Shown one piece after another: positions 1 through 7,512 of a DNA stretch of 28,105 bases. The stretch lies in IMG/VR virus record IMGVR_UViG_3300008448_000470, positions 1 through 28,105 of that record; one strand, given 5' to 3'. Below the pieces are notes generated by a model, which had not been told where the DNA came from, did not search any database, and saw nothing but the letters and a program-made list of their open reading frames with translations. Position numbers and translations under genes: made by a program. The DNA comes from a virus. Each line of letters starts with the position of its first letter. The stretch's first letter is position 1.

Positions 1-147
1 AACCCAACTGACCGCACGTTCAGCCAAAGGATTAATCAAAGCCAATCGGAAAAAAGCAAAGCGCGAAACAAGCCGTTCCATGACCAGTTTCACGCCTGCC
101 GAGTATGCCGTTCGTTTCAGATTTTCGACATACTGTTGATGTGTCAT
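1..147 (-). CDS. Small amphipathic/hydrophobic phage protein (3' end outside window)
   Basis: A reading frame starts at an ATG at 147 and runs open for 49 codons to the window edge, so its C-terminus is missing. It begins MTHQQYVENLKRTAYSAG and continues with an amphipathic, partly hydrophobic stretch (residues about 18-49, rich in L, V, F and A with R/K). It sits 3 bases after the stop of the 85-residue gene, in the same tightly coupled series as the membrane and lipoprotein genes upstream, which suggests a role in lysis or envelope association. I do not recognise a named family. It is accepted as real because of the spacing and the absence of stops; the function is unknown. Confidence 0.6.
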   Translation of the reverse strand, partial: MTHQQYVENLKRTAYSAGVKLVMERLVSRFAFFRLALINPLAERAVSWV

Positions 148-150
148 CAA

Positions 151-408
151 TTAGCCTTTTTGACCGTCGATTTCGTCAACTTTTGCCAAGATGAATGACT
201 TCACTGGCGGCAATACTGCCAAGGCAAAATCATCATAAGGGTTTTGAGTCAGCTTCACAGACTGTTCAGTCCATGCAAACACCTCATCAACCAAAATGAC
301 GCCTGCTTTTTCAGCAACGTCCAAAGCTTCAATCTTGATTTCGATTCCGCGTCCCTTAAGTTTTGCAACCAGAACAGCCGTGTCGAATGGTTTCAACATT
401 GGTTCCAT
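151..408 (-). CDS. Conserved-type phage hypothetical protein, 85 aa
   Basis: This encodes an 85-residue, mostly acidic, helical protein without a membrane segment. The middle (KGRGIEIKIEALDVAEKAG, then a V-rich segment) and the C-terminus (PYDDFALAVLPPVKSFIL) look like a short soluble phage protein often found near the lysis genes of tailed phages, but I cannot name a function. The start at 408 directly follows the TAA stop of the 53-residue membrane protein (TAA then ATG) and has an AAGGGGGA ribosome-binding site about 8 bases upstream. It is co-transcribed and probably translationally coupled with its neighbours. Confidence 0.7.
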   Translation of the reverse strand: MEPMLKPFDTAVLVAKLKGRGIEIKIEALDVAEKAGVILVDEVFAWTEQSVKLTQNPYDDFALAVLPPVKSFILAKVDEIDGQKG

Positions 409-570
409 TTATCGTCCCCCTTTTTTCATGATGATTGATTTCACCATGTTCAAAATAAGTTGAATTGTCGAGTTCGCCTCAACCTTTTTCGTTCGTCCCA
501 GCCAGTATTCAATCAGGAACACCAACAAAATCAAGGCAAACTGTGTGCAGTCAAAAGTTTCGCAGTTCAT
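409..570 (-). CDS. Small membrane protein, 53 aa (lysis-module, possible holin-like)
   Basis: The frame opens at ATG 570, overlapping the stop of the lipoprotein gene as ATGA, and closes with TAA at 411-409. The product has two Cys near the N-terminus, one strong membrane segment (about residues 11-24, FALILLVFLIEYWL), a basic/acidic stretch (GRTKKVEANS), a second amphipathic helix (TIQLILNMVKSIIM) and a basic tail (KKGGR). Size, topology and position in the cassette fit a holin, antiholin or other lysis accessory, but no sequence motif proves this. ATGA coupling to the lipoprotein gene supports that it is genuine. Confidence 0.7.
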   Translation of the reverse strand: MNCETFDCTQFALILLVFLIEYWLGRTKKVEANSTIQLILNMVKSIIMKKGGR

Positions 571-1307
571 AAGATGTTGCAGTCAATTGGTCCAAGCGGC
601 AATGACTGGTCCTTTGGATAGGCAATGACAATCTGACTTTTGTTGTTGGCCCTCAAATAAAAATGAACCGCGTGCGAAACGCCGCCAAGATATTCCTTGG
701 ACCCTGGTCCAGTTTCGTGCCCCGAATAGACAACAATCGAACGCCCATCATAGTTCAAAACGAATTTGGTTCCTGGTTTTGGTCTTTGCCCTGGTCCCCA
801 CATCATATTCAACGAAAACATTTCCTGTTCAGGGGTCAGGTTGGCTTTTTGCCAGACTGTTCCACGAGACCCCACGCCAATGGGTCCAGATTCCGAGGGT
901 GTCCATTGCTTGGCCCATCGTGTTTTGAATAGGTCAGAACACGCCACGTTTGGCACATACTTTTTAAACAAAACACATTCGCGTTCTAAATGTTTTTCGA
1001 TTCCGTGTGTGACTGTTTCTGGCGTTCGGGAAATGTGCTTGTCATCTGTGGTCAAATAGTGACTTTCAGCCACGAACTGACCGACATGAGGCATCTTGAT
1101 CACACGACGCCAGCGGTTTCCTGGTCCAACGTGTTCAACTCGATAGTCGCCAATCGCGCATTCGTTTTTTTTTTGCGTGGTCGTGGTCGAACTTTGCGTG
1201 ACCGTTGTGGGAACTTCACCAATCGGACGGTTGAACTCATCAACCACAGGCTGGCAACCCAACAAAAGCCCACAAAACAATGCAAAAATTAAGGTTTTTT
1301 CCATCAT
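567..1307 (-). CDS. Lipoprotein, 246 aa; possible double-psi beta-barrel wall-active protein
   Basis: The N-terminus is a signal peptide with a lipobox ending LLLGC (Cys18), followed by Q, which predicts an outer-membrane-sorted lipoprotein. Residues about 35-48 are a Thr-rich linker ending in Lys, encoded over a run of ten A. The mature domain has several Cys. The last third (PKPGTKFVLNYDGRSIVVY, then GHETGPGS, then LGGVSHAVHFYLRAN) has the spacing of a double-psi beta-barrel as in RlpA-like proteins; this is my reading, not proven, and the usual catalytic Asp is not evident. The gene overlaps the 87-residue membrane protein upstream by ATGA and the 53-residue one downstream. In this context it may be the wall-degrading or outer-membrane-disrupting lysis factor; a lipoprotein of lysogenic conversion is the alternative. 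Confidence 0.75.
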   Translation of the reverse strand: MMEKTLIFALFCGLLLGCQPVVDEFNRPIGEVPTTVTQSSTTTTQKKNECAIGDYRVEHVGPGNRWRRVIKMPHVGQFVAESHYLTTDDKHISRTPETVTHGIEKHLERECVLFKKYVPNVACSDLFKTRWAKQWTPSESGPIGVGSRGTVWQKANLTPEQEMFSLNMMWGPGQRPKPGTKFVLNYDGRSIVVYSGHETGPGSKEYLGGVSHAVHFYLRANNKSQIVIAYPKDQSLPLGPIDCNIL

Positions 1308-1567
1308 CTTGCCCCTGATTTGCGCAGTTCTTTTTCGAGTTCCTTGATTTGCTGTGATTGTTCAGCGTTGACCCTTGCCTCATAAGTGATTTGCGTGACG
1401 ACGATTGCCATTTTTTCATTCAGTGACATGATGCTCATGCCAATCCAGAACAAAAAGCCCGAAATCACGGCCCAAAACATCTTGTCAACAACATCACCAA
1501 ATACAAGACGGCGTTTTTCGTCGTATTCCATTGTCAGTTTTCCCCAAGCTGCAACCATAGTGGTCAT
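1304..1567 (-). CDS. Single-TM protein with coiled coil, 87 aa (holin- or i-spanin-like)
   Basis: The protein has a roughly 28-residue charged N-terminus, one membrane segment (about residues 30-48, MFWAVISGFLFWIGMSI) and a C-terminal helix rich in E, Q and K (NAEQSQQIKELEKELRKSG) that looks like a coiled coil. That layout matches an inner-membrane spanin subunit (N-terminal TM, periplasmic coiled coil) and also some single-TM holins. It lies directly after a 42-residue lipoprotein that would be a natural outer-membrane partner. The start at 1567 has an AAGGGG site about 7 bases upstream; the stop overlaps the next start as ATGA. The assignment to a lysis role comes from context and topology only. 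Confidence 0.75.
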   Translation of the reverse strand: MTTMVAAWGKLTMEYDEKRRLVFGDVVDKMFWAVISGFLFWIGMSIMSLNEKMAIVVTQITYEARVNAEQSQQIKELEKELRKSGAR

Positions 1568-1583
1568 GACTGCCCCTTAAGTT

Positions 1584-1712
1584 TTATTTGAAAAACACGT
1601 CGTCGCAAACAAAATATGCATTGTCTTTGGTCTCGACACAATTTTTGACCAATGTCTTGCTTGCGCAGCCTGAAAGCATAAGTAAAAGGCTTAAAAAGAT
1701 TGCTGTTCTCAT
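1584..1712 (-). CDS. Tiny outer-membrane-type lipoprotein, 42 aa (o-spanin candidate)
   Basis: A 42-codon frame (ATG 1712, TAA 1586-1584) encodes a signal peptide with lipobox MLSGC (Cys16), followed by A, giving a mature lipoprotein of only 27 residues. The mature part has two more Cys and ends FVCDDVFFK. The start has a strong AGGGGG site about 4 bases upstream. Tiny lipoproteins next to a single-TM coiled-coil protein are the hallmark of Rz/Rz1-type spanin pairs, here in separate tandem genes with the lipoprotein first, which is the less usual order. It is the first gene after the terminator following the fibre-like gene. Confidence 0.75.
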   Translation of the reverse strand: MRTAIFLSLLLMLSGCASKTLVKNCVETKDNAYFVCDDVFFK

Positions 1713-1750
1713 GTTTCCCCCTCTGTTCACAACCATTTTCGTTGCTTCAC

Positions 1751-1780
1751 CGAACAAAAGGCAAGCTTTTGCAGCCTGCC
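1751..1780 (-). terminator. Probable intrinsic terminator after the fibre-like gene
   Basis: On the minus strand an 8-bp stem GGCAGGCT / AGCTTGCC (one G-T wobble) encloses the 5-base loop GCAAA and is followed by TTTTGTT. It lies between the stop of the fibre-like gene (1817) and the lysis module (start 1712), separating the tail and lysis transcripts or reducing readthrough. The T tract is short and interrupted, so it may be leaky; I found no convincing promoter between it and 1712. Confidence 0.6.
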
Positions 1781-1816
1781 GTTGTCCTGTATTTTTTCAA
1801 AACCTAGACCATGGTC

Positions 1817-4081
1817 CTATCTTGGACCAACACACTTTATTTCAAAACTTGCATCAGCCCTTGCAAAAGACCCCTGCGTTGTGCCGAAACCAAATTGCGT
1901 TGGACTATTTAAGGCGTCTCGAAAACAGATTGCGCCAACAGCACCGCCAGCATTGCAAACACAAGTTGGAAACGCCGCGAATGCAGTTGAAAAATTTGCA
2001 ACATATTGTCCAGCCGCAGTTCTTGTGATTGACGAAATGCCCGAGGACCTGTCCATTGAGCATGGCGAGGCCGAGCAGTTTAAGTTTACAGTTGCACTGA
2101 CAACGCGTTCTGTTGTCGATGGTGTGCCAGGCAAAAGGCCGCCGACAAGAACAGGCATTGGCACAGCTTGGGTCAGTGGTGTGATTTCCCATTTGATGTC
2201 TCGTTGGCCGATATTTGGCAAAGCATCAGCAATTGCAGTTGAATTGGAAATTGACCCCGATTCAATGTTTTGCTCATAGAAAACCCTTAGTGTTTTTTGC
2301 CCTGCCGAGGCAAAACTAAATGTTCCACACACTCTGAATGGCGTTGTTTGTGCGCCTGCAATTGTTGCCGTGTTGAAATATCTTGACAGCTTCCCTTTGC
2401 CTTCTTGCAAAATTGTCTGCGCATTGTTTGGCGTTTCGACAATTTGAAAAATCTGTTCGGCTGCACTGCTTGTTGGCAAGCTCAAAAATGCATTCATTGT
2501 TGCACACGCCAACACGTCACCGCTTGTTGGTTGCAGCCAAGAAACCGAAACGCTTTCATCTGCCGCTGTGCAAGTCGTGCCAGTAGGTGCAGTCGTGCCA
2601 GCGCAACCAATCTGCGCAGGAATGACCCCAATCCCTGGATTGTTTGTCAGAGTTAAAGATGGGTGCGTCATCCCAGTATATGATGAAACTGACGCAGTTC
2701 CTAAGTTTGGATTGCCGCCTGCAATATTCGCATCAACTCGCCAAGCAACTTGATCAGGTCTGAACGCTTGTTCTGATGACAATGGGAAACGGTAAACTAG
2801 AATTTCCAGGTCAGCCGTGTCGCCGCCAGCAAACAACTGTGCAGTCGCCCCAGTGAATGTTTGAGCTTGAATTTGAAATGTCACATTCGAAAGTGTTGAA
2901 TTGATTGTGATTGGCCTTGGTGCCATATTCTGAGCAACAATGTTTGCTGCATCAGTATAGTTCACAACGCTTGAAGAGTGATTTGTCCCATCACTAATTC
3001 TGTAATAAGTGTAGCGGCCTAAGCCAGCAACGGAACTGTTTGAAGTATTTGCAGTTATAACAAAAACATAATTTCCAGGCGCAAGACTGCTGAACGTGAT
3101 TCCAGGGATTCTTGTAGCAGGTGCCGAGGCAGACCCTGTGACCGTTGGTGCAGAACAATCAGTGTCGGCAGGAAAATTTGAAAAAGAACCTGGCGAAGCG
3201 ACATTCCAAATACAGTTCAAGGCTGGCGTGTACTTAATTCCCCCGACAAAAGTCGCCTGACTCACTTGTGACAAGTTGTCAGCTTCACCCAAGGTCACTT
3301 GATCAAGCGCAACCAGTGTCGCGTCTGCCGTTGAACGAACGCGCCATTTGATTGAACCAGATGTCGGGCAAGGGAAATTTAGAGTCAAAGGTCTGACAGA
3401 TGCAAAAGCAGAAAACACTTGTTGTGCAAGCTGCACGTTTGAACCGTCTGTTGCCTCGAAAATCAGGTTTGCATCTGCGCCCTTATAATGAACGCGAGCC
3501 AAACAATTGCGACCCCTTAAGATTTCAGGGATTGTGATTGCTTGAGTTTCAAAAACTTGTGCCGCTGCCGATGCGTCGAAGGTCACAGACTGCAATCCAA
3601 ACAAAAGGTTTGAACCTGTGGTCACAACCGCGACAACACCGCCAGTGTTTGTGAACCCTAGTGTGCCGTCCTCAAAGCCTGAATTTTCAATGAGGTTGAT
3701 TCCTGCGCCCGACCCAGAACCTGAACCGATAGCCTTGAAATTTGTGCCGTCATTTGTGAACTCAATCTTTGCCGCTGTATTGTTCCAACGAATTGCAGGG
3801 GCAGGACTTGCCCCAGTGTTGAACTCAAGGGATTGATTCGCCGCTGTGCCTGTTCCAAGCTGCATTCTGTTCGTGCGCACGCGCAGGTTGTCTTGTCCTG
3901 GCGTCGTCGAAATCTGTGGGTTTGAAACCGAGTTGTTGTCAAACTCTAGGACCTTGTCACCTGAACTGACCTTGCGGCCAATCTTGGTGCGGTCTGTGTT
4001 CAAAACAGTGTCTGCGGCCAATGCCGTCACTGTCGTCAACAAAATGCCAAGAAAAATTTTGTTCCTCAAAAATGCTTTCAT
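1817..4081 (-). CDS. Secreted-type, cysteine-rich fibre/adhesin-like protein, 754 aa
   Basis: The protein begins with a Sec-type signal peptide: basic N-terminus (KAFLRNK), hydrophobic core (IFLGILLTTVT) and an ALA cleavage site after residue 22. Residues about 44-70 and 84-108 are two similar beta-rich modules (LEF...P.I), a pattern seen in tail-fibre shafts (IRWNNTAAKIEFTNDG). A GSGSGSGAG linker (119-127) leads into a module starting INLIENSGFEDG, resembling the opening of carbohydrate-binding jelly-rolls. The remainder is Ser/Thr/Ala-rich beta structure with 14 Cys, many closely spaced. It sits directly after the beta-helix tail protein with an AGGGGG ribosome site, so by position it is the host-recognition protein. 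A signal peptide and many Cys are odd for a virion protein assembled in the cytoplasm; an exported adhesin or lysogenic-conversion factor is the alternative. Confidence 0.8.
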   Translation of the reverse strand: MKAFLRNKIFLGILLTTVTALAADTVLNTDRTKIGRKVSSGDKVLEFDNNSVSNPQISTTPGQDNLRVRTNRMQLGTGTAANQSLEFNTGASPAPAIRWNNTAAKIEFTNDGTNFKAIGSGSGSGAGINLIENSGFEDGTLGFTNTGGVVAVVTTGSNLLFGLQSVTFDASAAAQVFETQAITIPEILRGRNCLARVHYKGADANLIFEATDGSNVQLAQQVFSAFASVRPLTLNFPCPTSGSIKWRVRSTADATLVALDQVTLGEADNLSQVSQATFVGGIKYTPALNCIWNVASPGSFSNFPADTDCSAPTVTGSASAPATRIPGITFSSLAPGNYVFVITANTSNSSVAGLGRYTYYRISDGTNHSSSVVNYTDAANIVAQNMAPRPITINSTLSNVTFQIQAQTFTGATAQLFAGGDTADLEILVYRFPLSSEQAFRPDQVAWRVDANIAGGNPNLGTASVSSYTGMTHPSLTLTNNPGIGVIPAQIGCAGTTAPTGTTCTAADESVSVSWLQPTSGDVLACATMNAFLSLPTSSAAEQIFQIVETPNNAQTILQEGKGKLSRYFNTATIAGAQTTPFRVCGTFSFASAGQKTLRVFYEQNIESGSISNSTAIADALPNIGQRDIKWEITPLTQAVPMPVLVGGLLPGTPSTTERVVSATVNLNCSASPCSMDRSSGISSITRTAAGQYVANFSTAFAAFPTCVCNAGGAVGAICFRDALNSPTQFGFGTTQGSFARADASFEIKCVGPR

Positions 4082-4089
4082 GCGTCCCC

Positions 4090-4695
4090 CTATTCTGTCA
4101 CCGTTCCAAGAATTGATGACGTGTTTGCCAAGTCGTCAATTTCCAGAACGCAGTTGTTGAATCTTGTGTCTCTGATTTGCGTGTAGTCCGAACCTGCATC
4201 AATGACAATTGCCTTGTCGCCAGCGGTCGAAAAATTCACAAATCTGCCGTCCAAAACTTTCACCCCATCAGCCGAAATTTGCAAGCCTGTGGTTGCAACC
4301 CCTCTGATGATTGAAACGCCTGGCGCAAACTCAATGCGGCAGTTGTTCTTTGTGATTTGTTGTGTCGAAGTCAGGGTCAAATCTGAAATGACCAAGATTC
4401 GCGCACCTTGTGGGACGCCAGAATCTGCCATTGCAGCATTCAGCGTGGCATGAGTTGCCAAAGGTCCAGTTCCCACGATTGCAGAATAGATTTGATTAAA
4501 CTGGTCGAGTGAATCAGAAACCGTGTCAATGTATTCAATCCATTCTGACAAGTTCTGAAACAGCCAATTCATATATTCGCGTGGCGGTCGTTCATCAACG
4601 GCCCATCCTGCCGCTTTTTTTCCTGATGTTGGTTCAAGAACCTGCGGCCCTGTGACCCCAAGCATCCAGTCTGGTTTGATTGTTGGTTTACTCAT
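4090..4695 (-). CDS. Short tail fibre/spike protein with beta-helix region, 201 aa
   Basis: The N-terminal part (about residues 1-60) has the W-rich motif PPREYMNWLFQNLSEWIEYID, which recurs near the start of many phage tail-fibre and collar-type proteins. From about residue 95 the sequence turns into short repeated strands with stacked hydrophobic and Asn/Asp positions (LTLTSTQQI, CRIEFAPGVSIIRG, LQISADGVKVLDGRFVNF, KAIVIDAG, DTRFNNC), typical of a right-handed beta-helix as in tailspikes. At 201 residues it is short for a complete spike and likely acts as a baseplate adaptor or partner of the next, much larger protein. An AAGGGGG site lies ahead of ATG 4695. Confidence 0.75.
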   Translation of the reverse strand: MSKPTIKPDWMLGVTGPQVLEPTSGKKAAGWAVDERPPREYMNWLFQNLSEWIEYIDTVSDSLDQFNQIYSAIVGTGPLATHATLNAAMADSGVPQGARILVISDLTLTSTQQITKNNCRIEFAPGVSIIRGVATTGLQISADGVKVLDGRFVNFSTAGDKAIVIDAGSDYTQIRDTRFNNCVLEIDDLANTSSILGTVTE

Positions 4696-4707
4696 CTTCG
4701 CGCCCCC

Positions 4708-5391
4708 TTATAAGCTTGTAAATAAGCCGCCCACGATTGGGTCAAACACTGTTCCAAAACCTGAATTGTCAGGATTGAACCCATCAAAAGCAAACTTTTT
4801 GTCATTTTGTCGTTTCACTGTTGCGAATTTGCCGCCAGCCAATGGGTCAAGCGTGTCACCAAACCCCCGACCAGGCAAAGACCCTGCGAATGCGAACGGT
4901 TCGGTTGCATCGAACGACCCAATGCCGTCGATTCGAACCCCTGCCGCAATCACCTTTTTCATTTCCCTGTGCAAAACATTGATTTGTTCTTGCGTGAATT
5001 GCAAGTTTGCCATCAACGAAAGTTCTGCATAGGCCCCATCATTCAGAATCACAAGGGTTGCCCCTGTCAAAGTCCTGAAAGTTTGGATGACCGATTCTGG
5101 TTCACCCTCTGAAATGTTCTGACCTATCTTGACTTTCAGTGCCTGCCGATAGTCCGCGTCTGATTGACCAGGAACTCTTGAAAGCCCCACAATCACGCCG
5201 ATTCGATCAAGCTGAACACCTGCCGAAACGTCCAAAGTCCTGTCAGTTGCAAGCAAAGCAAAGACATTTTCAAGGTTTTGAATCTCATTGACCACAGCCT
5301 CAATGACCCAGCCGACTCGCTGTTTTTCCCTGTATTGGGTCAACAGTCTGTCCTTTGCTTTTTCAATGTGGTCGTTGATTGTTGGAATCAT
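4708..5391 (-). CDS. Baseplate wedge protein, DUF2612 / tail protein I-like, 227 aa
   Basis: This protein follows the J-like baseplate gene, the position of gpI-type proteins. Its body (HIEKAKDRLLTQYREK, then LDVSAGVQLDRIGVIVGLSR, then SDADYRQALKVKIGQN, then EPESVIQTFRTLTGA) is characteristic of the DUF2612 family, which joins the baseplate wedge to the fibre region. The C-terminus is Gly/Phe/Asp-rich (GRGFGDTLDPLAGGKFATV, GFGTVFDPIVGGLF) with two similar short repeats, probably the fibre attachment part. Its start overlaps the stop of the J-like gene. Confidence 0.85.
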   Translation of the reverse strand: MIPTINDHIEKAKDRLLTQYREKQRVGWVIEAVVNEIQNLENVFALLATDRTLDVSAGVQLDRIGVIVGLSRVPGQSDADYRQALKVKIGQNISEGEPESVIQTFRTLTGATLVILNDGAYAELSLMANLQFTQEQINVLHREMKKVIAAGVRIDGIGSFDATEPFAFAGSLPGRGFGDTLDPLAGGKFATVKRQNDKKFAFDGFNPDNSGFGTVFDPIVGGLFTSL

Positions 5392-6848
5392 GGACTTGTC
5401 ACCGTCACTTTGAGGTTGTCGGTCACTGGTATTTCGTTCGCCAAAATGATCACGTTGTCATCAGTCGTTGGACTTGGCAACTTGCCGATGCGAATGACCA
5501 CATCAAGAATGCCAGGAACGCCAGCGAAAACCGAAATCAATTGTGGATAAGTGATGATGTCGCCGCCAATGCCTCGGGTGTTGATGAAATTCACGATGGC
5601 ATCACGGACAACATCGTCGCCAGTCGCAGGATATAACAAAGAATCAACCGTCAAAGTCACATCACAATAGATTGATACGTTTGTCGGTCTTGAAAATTTC
5701 ACGGTTTGCGAAACACCCATTGAGTCCAGGACTGAACCAGTCTCAAAGCCGAATGTTTCAATGCCTGCGGGTTTTGATGCCCACAAAGTGTCGAAAATGT
5801 CTTGGTCATCACCGCCAGCAACGACCGATTCAAATGATTTTGGCGGTCTGCCGTTGACATCAACAACCGTTGAAATGTTTTCGAAAATCAAAGCATCTGT
5901 GACGCCCTCAACATTCAAAAGCCTTGCGCGAATCGCATCGGGTGTGGCGGCCCCTGCAACCTGCAAGGTGTTTGCCCTGCGTGCGCGAAGTTCCAAATCT
6001 GTTTCGACGTTCCTGCCGACGATTGCTGCCTCAATGTTCTTGACCGAATCGAGTCCAAAAACTGGCGTGTTGATCACGGTCAGTGTTCCATATAGTGCCT
6101 GCGTTGGTCCAAACTCAATCGCGGTCACATCAACCTGACCCTGCGAAACGCCCTCAACAGTTGAAACCAATGTGGTTAAAACCCCTGTGGTGTTGTTCGA
6201 AACCACAATCAAAGGCTGCGGTTGTTTGCCGTCTGCCCCTGCAAAAGTGATTGTGAACCCAGGTCCCATGCTGCCAGTGACAACAACGCCCGACAAACTT
6301 GGCAACGCATTCAACGCCGCTTGAATTTGTGGTGCAGTTGCATCAAAATTCAGCAAACTTGAAAGTTCGCCCCTGTATGAAAGCCGAAATGAACCCGACA
6401 ATGGCAGGGTTGCGAAGGTCAAAAGCTGAACCTCATCAACGCCAGCAACCAAAGTTCTGTCAGAATCTGTCACGAACCTTGCCTGTGTGTTGCCTGCAAC
6501 AGCGAGTTCAGTCCCTTGCGGCACCAAAGTCCCAGCGGTTCCAAACAAACACACGTTTTGAATTTTTGATTTTGTGGCTGGCTGCCTGACAATCCCTGTG
6601 ATGGCTGCGACGTTGTCCAATGACACGCCCTCGGCGGTGTCTGGATATTGTGAGTTGTAAACGTCCTCGGAAAGTTCCCAGATTTCAGCCTCGCGGTCAG
6701 CAAAAACGCCGACCAAGTTCCCGAAAACTGACTGCGGCAAAAGGTTGATGAAATTTCCAAACCGCTGCCTAAGAGCGTCCTCAATTTCACCCTTGATGTC
6801 TGACAGACGTTTCCTTGTGAAACCGTCCGAGTTCAAACCAAATGCCAT
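5388..6848 (-). CDS. Baseplate J-like protein, 486 aa
   Basis: Length and layout fit the baseplate J / Mu gp47 family that builds the wedge of contractile tails. The N-terminus has GFTRKRLSDIKGEIEDALRQ and FADREAEIWELSEDVYNSQ, then LDNVAAITGIVRQPAT and the characteristic GTLVPQGTELAV. The middle carries an inserted Gly/Thr-rich domain (about residues 150-235), and the conserved NVETDLELRARRANTLQ and the late segment DDVVRDAIVNFINTRGIGGD follow. An AGGGGG site precedes ATG 6848. Its stop overlaps the DUF2612 gene. Confidence 0.92.
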   Translation of the reverse strand: MAFGLNSDGFTRKRLSDIKGEIEDALRQRFGNFINLLPQSVFGNLVGVFADREAEIWELSEDVYNSQYPDTAEGVSLDNVAAITGIVRQPATKSKIQNVCLFGTAGTLVPQGTELAVAGNTQARFVTDSDRTLVAGVDEVQLLTFATLPLSGSFRLSYRGELSSLLNFDATAPQIQAALNALPSLSGVVVTGSMGPGFTITFAGADGKQPQPLIVVSNNTTGVLTTLVSTVEGVSQGQVDVTAIEFGPTQALYGTLTVINTPVFGLDSVKNIEAAIVGRNVETDLELRARRANTLQVAGAATPDAIRARLLNVEGVTDALIFENISTVVDVNGRPPKSFESVVAGGDDQDIFDTLWASKPAGIETFGFETGSVLDSMGVSQTVKFSRPTNVSIYCDVTLTVDSLLYPATGDDVVRDAIVNFINTRGIGGDIITYPQLISVFAGVPGILDVVIRIGKLPSPTTDDNVIILANEIPVTDNLKVTVTSP

Positions 6849-6857
6849 CGCGTCCCC

Positions 6858-7217
6858 CTAACCAAATGCTTCGCTGAAATCTATCACGCCTGTGCGCGTG
6901 CGAATAGAACAATCAACCTTGAGTTTCCTTGTTCCTGACTCAAAGTCTAGTTCAAAAGTCAGCAACTCGACAACCCCAGGTGTGTCCAAAATAGTTTGTT
7001 TCAAAACACCATCGACAACTTGAATGTTTGGGTTCTTTTTTAATATGTCCTGGAAATAAGGAACACCCACAGACAAATCAAGAAACCATTCCCCCAAAAA
7101 TGTGCGCAATCTTTGAACAATCAACTGCCTGATTGCGTCATCTGATTGGGTCAACACAAGATCACCGTTCACAAGGTCCAAGTCATAAGTCTGTTCATTC
7201 AATCTTAAGTCGCCCAC
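6858..7217 (-). CDS. Baseplate wedge protein, gp25/gpW-like lysozyme-fold, 119 aa
   Basis: The sequence matches the small gp25-type wedge protein: a beta N-terminus (YDLDLVNGDLVLT), DDAIRQLIVQRLRTFLGEWFLD with the conserved pattern of arginine-rich helix then W-F/L-D, VGVPYFQDIL, and a C-terminal strand pair (LTFELDFESGTRKLKVD). The start codon is GTG at 7217 with an AGGGGG site. It lies between the spike region and the J-like protein, the normal place for gp25 homologues in myoviruses. Confidence 0.9.
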   Translation of the reverse strand: MGDLRLNEQTYDLDLVNGDLVLTQSDDAIRQLIVQRLRTFLGEWFLDLSVGVPYFQDILKKNPNIQVVDGVLKQTILDTPGVVELLTFELDFESGTRKLKVDCSIRTRTGVIDFSEAFG

Positions 7218-7225
7218 GTTTCCCC

Positions 7226-7510
7226 CTAGATGATTTTTCCAAGTCCAAGCACTGTGCCAGGTGCAAGCACCGCCCCTGTTCCTGTTGCTGGCGAAACCTG
7301 AACAGGTGCCGCCGCCACGTTCATGGGTGTTGTTCCTGTTGGACTCACATCAGCGTTCGCCACAATGTGCGCAACGATTTCATTCGCAATGATTTGCCAT
7401 TTTGCCAATGCCTCGGCGTCTTGTTCTGGCGTATATGTCGCGCCAGTGTCTGCCTTGATTGCATTCCAGATGGCCGAACCCAGTGCGTTCCCAGTCCCAG
7501 TCAGTGCCAT
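7226..7510 (-). CDS. Small baseplate/spike-associated protein, 94 aa
   Basis: A 94-residue protein whose first half is helical (TGTGNALGSAIWNAIKADTG, TPEQDAEALAKWQIIANEIV) and second half is low-complexity Ala/Val/Pro/Gly/Thr-rich beta sequence. Small proteins of this kind are common between the spike and gp25-like genes of phages and may be needed for spike assembly, but no family function is established from what I see. ATG 7510 is preferred over the in-frame GTG at 7516 because an AAGGGG site lies 5 bases upstream of the ATG. Confidence 0.75.
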   Translation of the reverse strand: MALTGTGNALGSAIWNAIKADTGATYTPEQDAEALAKWQIIANEIVAHIVANADVSPTGTTPMNVAAAPVQVSPATGTGAVLAPGTVLGLGKII

Positions 7511-7512
7511 GT

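Noticed and set aside
1800-1820. GACCATGGTC palindrome at the end of the fibre-like gene
   Set aside because: It is a 10-base palindrome by the stop codon with no partner repeat; chance is enough to explain it.
1588-2279. Plus-strand open frames of 146 and 165 codons across the fibre-like gene and lysis start
   Set aside because: They are antisense to well-supported minus-strand genes, lack ribosome sites and have compositions typical of shadow frames.
4652-6138. Plus-strand frames of about 100-126 codons under baseplate genes
   Set aside because: They mirror recognised DUF2612 and J-like genes on the other strand, and have no start signals or protein features.
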